Assembly: GCA_005779525.1 (NCBI GenBank)
Contig: SXIZ01000074.1
Location: forward strand, 1-7,272
Origin: Methylococcaceae bacterium
GTDB taxonomy: Bacteria; Pseudomonadota; Gammaproteobacteria; Methylococcales; Methylomonadaceae
Length of the DNA stretch: 7,272 nt
Direction: 5' to 3'
Below, piece by piece: positions 5,565 to 7,272 of the stretch (position 1 is the first letter of the stretch; each line of letters opens with the position of its first letter). A program made the translations under genes and the position numbers. The notes beneath the pieces were generated by a model. That model saw only the letters and a list, made by a program, of their open reading frames with translations, had not been told where the DNA came from and made no database searches.

Positions 5565-5899
5565 TCACTTAGAATTAATTTGCGCAATTGCTAGACGCAC
5601 GGATTTGCGGACATCGGGATCGGCATCATCGATGGCGTTTTCTAAGGCGACTAGCGCCTCTGGTGCACCAATTTCACCCAATGCTAACGCCACTTCTTTA
5701 CCCAGATTATTTATTGGAGGCGTTAATGTTGCAATGCAATATAGCTCTTACTGTCATCAGCCGCTGAAACAGCGTTTCTACTGGCTAATTGCTCATACCA
5801 GCGCCTCTCATAGGGAGTTTCCGGGGTGAACAATCCCATTTCGAAATAGCCATAAAAAGCCGCCTCAATTGGAGTATCGGTTATGTCGCTGTCTCCAGA
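5565..5899 (-). pseudogene. Remnant of a HEAT-repeat protein gene
   Basis: Two overlapping leftward open stretches without a start codon look coding. The downstream one (5747 to 5565, 60 codons, stop TGA) contains G-K-E-V-A-L-A-L-G-E-I-G-A-P-E-A-L, then D-D-A-D-P-D-V-R-K-S-V-R, a classic PBS-lyase-type HEAT repeat near a protein's end. The upstream one (5899 to 5723, 58 codons to TAA) reads I-E-A-A-F-Y-G-Y-F-E-M-G-L-F-T-P-E-T-P-Y-E-R-R-W-Y, compositionally protein-like but not recognised. They are in different frames and overlap near 5723-5747, so at least one frameshift or deletion separates them. In the upstream stretch's own frame a TAA (5902-5900) stops it just before the acetyltransferase gene ends. 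The original protein was presumably longer, with HEAT repeats acting as a protein-binding scaffold. The two stretches could instead be relics of different genes. Confidence 0.6.
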
Positions 5900-5914
5900 T
5901 TACTCAGTTATTCT

Positions 5915-6424
5915 TCAAGTACAAATACGCCGCATTAAAGCATTTGGAATCACGACGCCCCTGACTTTAGTTTGGCGCTCTGCCACAATGACAAAGCCGA
6001 ACTTTTCAAAAAAAGGTTGCGCTGTCAGACTGACGTTTGCAGTGAGTTCAGTCATTTCTTGTTCGGCAGCTCGTGCTAGCACATGGCGCATCAGCGATGT
6101 TCCGATACCCAGACGCGGGTGGTGCCCGGAGACAAAGAAATGGTCGATATAGCCATTACTTTGTAAGTCGGCGTAGCCTACAAGCTGTCCATGCAGTTCC
6201 GCAACAAAGGGATTGATTACGCGCATGTGGTTTTCCCAAACAGCGGTGTTCAGGTATTGAGGTGCCCAAGCTTGAATCTGTTCTGGGGAGTAGTCACGCC
6301 TAGCGACTAGATGAATAGCGGAGTAGTAAATCTCAAAGAGCGCTTTTTCTTCGCCCGTGCGGTAACGGCGAATAGATGGGGAAGCTTTCGGGTACTCCCG
6401 TTGGATTGCTAAATGACTTACCAT
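5915..6424 (-). CDS. GNAT family N-acetyltransferase, YafP-like
   Basis: This 169-residue cytosolic acyltransferase transfers acetyl from acetyl-CoA to an unknown amine. The fold landmarks are in order: I-R-R-Y-R-T-G-E-E (18-26), the early helix with Y-Y-S-A-I-H (33-38), and Y-S-P-E-Q-I-Q-A-W-A-P (45-55). The central strands follow, F-V-A-E (73-76) and L-V-G-Y-A-D-L (81-87), then G-Y-I-D-H-F-F-V (91-98). The acetyl-CoA loop is H-P-R-L-G-I-G-T (102-109), with Pro where Gln is common. The C-terminal A-N-V-S-L-T-A-Q-P-F-F-E-K-F-G-F segment is typical of the YafP-like branch. The ATG at 6424 is the only reasonable start; no clear Shine-Dalgarno is seen upstream. The length is normal for a single GNAT domain. 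It is probably transcribed separately from the receptor gene 412 bases upstream of it on the same strand. Confidence 0.85.
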   Translation of the reverse strand: MVSHLAIQREYPKASPSIRRYRTGEEKALFEIYYSAIHLVARRDYSPEQIQAWAPQYLNTAVWENHMRVINPFVAELHGQLVGYADLQSNGYIDHFFVSGHHPRLGIGTSLMRHVLARAAEQEMTELTANVSLTAQPFFEKFGFVIVAERQTKVRGVVIPNALMRRICT

Positions 6425-6836
6425 GACGTATAAATTTCGCTTTATTGTCTATAAATAAGGTTTTAAGCAAAAATTCAGCCATAAGTTACAAGATATTAAT
6501 TTTATTAGGTGGAAGAGTGAGGTCGGCAGCTAAACTGTTAGTAAGACAACAGTAAATCAGCAAATACTGCTTATTTACCAACTAGCGACTAACTAAATTT
6601 TCTACAGTGCTGTGTTGAAAGCTTTAGCCTATGCTCAGGGGATTTAGTTTTGTAGAAATTGCGAAATATTACTGTTGGGCGAGCGCAAAGGTTGCCATCC
6701 CTGGCAGAGGATACCCATTTCCTGATGGGTATGATGATCTGAAAATGCTGCGATAAGGGCTAGCATATAAGTTGTAACGTACCTGTCACTAGCAAGTAGT
6801 CAGGCACGTCAAAATTAACAGGCCACTGGAAATTAA
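6425..6836. other. Intergenic gap between receptor and acetyltransferase genes
   Basis: No coding remnant or RNA gene is recognised. It contains small inverted repeats: TGCCA/TGGCA (6693-6697 and 6702-6706), ATACCCAT/ATGGGTAT (6711-6718 and 6725-6732), and an imperfect ACGTnCCTG/CAGGnACGT pair at about 6777-6810. The acetyltransferase promoter should lie in its left part, but no convincing box pair is visible. Confidence 0.5.
6693..6732. repeat. Two adjacent small hairpins
   Basis: TGCCA (6693-6697) pairs with TGGCA (6702-6706). Five bases later ATACCCAT (6711-6718) pairs perfectly with ATGGGTAT (6725-6732) over a six-base loop. Neither is followed by a T-run on either strand, so they are not typical intrinsic terminators. 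They may be a REP-like element or a relic. Confidence 0.45.
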
Positions 6837-6852
6837 CTAAATTTTTCCAGTG
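6824..6852 (-). terminator. Inverted repeat spanning the receptor stop codon
   Basis: CACTGGAAA (6824-6832) pairs with TTTCCAGTG (6844-6852), nine perfect pairs with the TAG stop of the receptor gene in the loop. Read leftward, the downstream arm ends in CCAGTG then GCC without a long T-run, so a terminator or 3'-end stabiliser is only a possibility. Confidence 0.35.
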
Positions 6853-7272
6853 ATTTGTACCCCCACCCATAATGGATAAGGGTTTGGCGCGTAACTATTC
6901 CAACCCTCTTCATGCGCATCATTACTAAATAAGTTTTTGGTAATCACGCTGACATCCCAGAGATTGTTTTTGGTACTGATACCAATAGCAGCATCGGTTT
7001 GGCTTCTGGCATTAAGCCACCCATACGACGATAAGTTATCTAGGTTATTGTAACCAGACTGGAAGTTGGTGTTAAAGCTGGTGTGGAATCTATAGGTGTC
7101 AAATACCGGACGAGTGTACTCTGCACCGACGACAAATGACCATTTAGACGCACCGGGTAAGGTTTGCCCGCTGAAATCCAGATATGCTCCCGGTAAGTAT
7201 GCCAGCTCTTCCGGTTTAGCGGCGTTGGTGTATTCTAGGTACTTAGCGTTATTGTAAGCGCCATTAAAGCGT
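6837..7272 (-). CDS. TonB-dependent receptor, C-terminal part (partial)
   Basis: This is the last 144 residues of an outer-membrane receptor whose beginning lies beyond the right edge. TonB-dependent receptors import siderophores, vitamins or glycans using TonB and the proton motive force. The visible part is barrel-like: F-S-G-Q-T-L-P-G-A-S-K-W-S-F, a motif common before the last strands of these receptors, then Y-T-R-P-V-F-D-T-Y-R-F-H-T-S-F-N. N-L-W-D-V-S-V-I-T-K-N-L-F follows, and finally a loop and the terminal strand W-V-G-V-Q-I-T-G-K-I. Most outer-membrane barrels end in an aromatic residue, so the final Ile is slightly atypical. The frame is open from the edge to TAG at 6839-6837. The ligand cannot be told from this end of the protein. 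Confidence 0.85.
   Translation of the reverse strand, partial: RFNGAYNNAKYLEYTNAAKPEELAYLPGAYLDFSGQTLPGASKWSFVVGAEYTRPVFDTYRFHTSFNTNFQSGYNNLDNLSSYGWLNARSQTDAAIGISTKNNLWDVSVITKNLFSNDAHEEGWNSYAPNPYPLWVGVQITGKI

Noticed and set aside
5605..5829. Rightward 74-codon frame
   Set aside because: It is antisense to the HEAT remnant and has no recognisable features.
5883..6152. Rightward 89-codon frame
   Set aside because: It is antisense to the GNAT acetyltransferase, whose motifs are clear along the full length.

Overview
The window looks like chromosomal DNA of a Gammaproteobacterium of moderate GC. The evidence is an Slp-type outer-membrane lipoprotein, the end of a TonB-dependent receptor, a YafP-like GNAT acetyltransferase and bacterial lipobox and Shine-Dalgarno signals. 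I cannot name the genus; an environmental, catabolically versatile marine or freshwater group is an inference from the gene families.

Layout: (1) Bases 1-178 hold a structured repeat, and a second copy in opposite orientation lies at 4573-4751. By hand alignment they are about 88% identical, and several differences are paired changes that keep the predicted stems. (2) Between the repeats is a rightward, tightly spaced set of six genes, probably one operon: a DUF6152 periplasmic protein (561-986), two exported paralogues sharing a G-D-S-R-G-H-W-E-G motif (1022-1828 and 1885-2895), two small DUF6644-type membrane paralogues (2896-3393 and 3428-3901), and a class II-like c-type cytochrome lipoprotein (3916-4456) that is frameshifted. 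(3) To the right of the second repeat lies a rightward slp-family lipoprotein gene (4979-5524) with a readable sigma70-like promoter. (4) The rest is leftward: a decayed HEAT-repeat gene (5565-5899), a GNAT acetyltransferase (5915-6424), a 412-base gap with small hairpins, and the 3' end of a TonB-dependent receptor running off the right edge (6837-7272).

The most interesting content is the six-gene cassette. Every product is predicted to be exported or membrane-bound, one carries covalent heme, and the membrane pair shares a histidine in the first helix. This suggests a cell-envelope redox or metal-dependent system of unknown substrate. It consists almost wholly of uncharacterised families, contains two tandem paralogue pairs, and sits between inverted structured repeats. 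Its function is inference, and the frameshifted cytochrome may mean that this copy is decaying.
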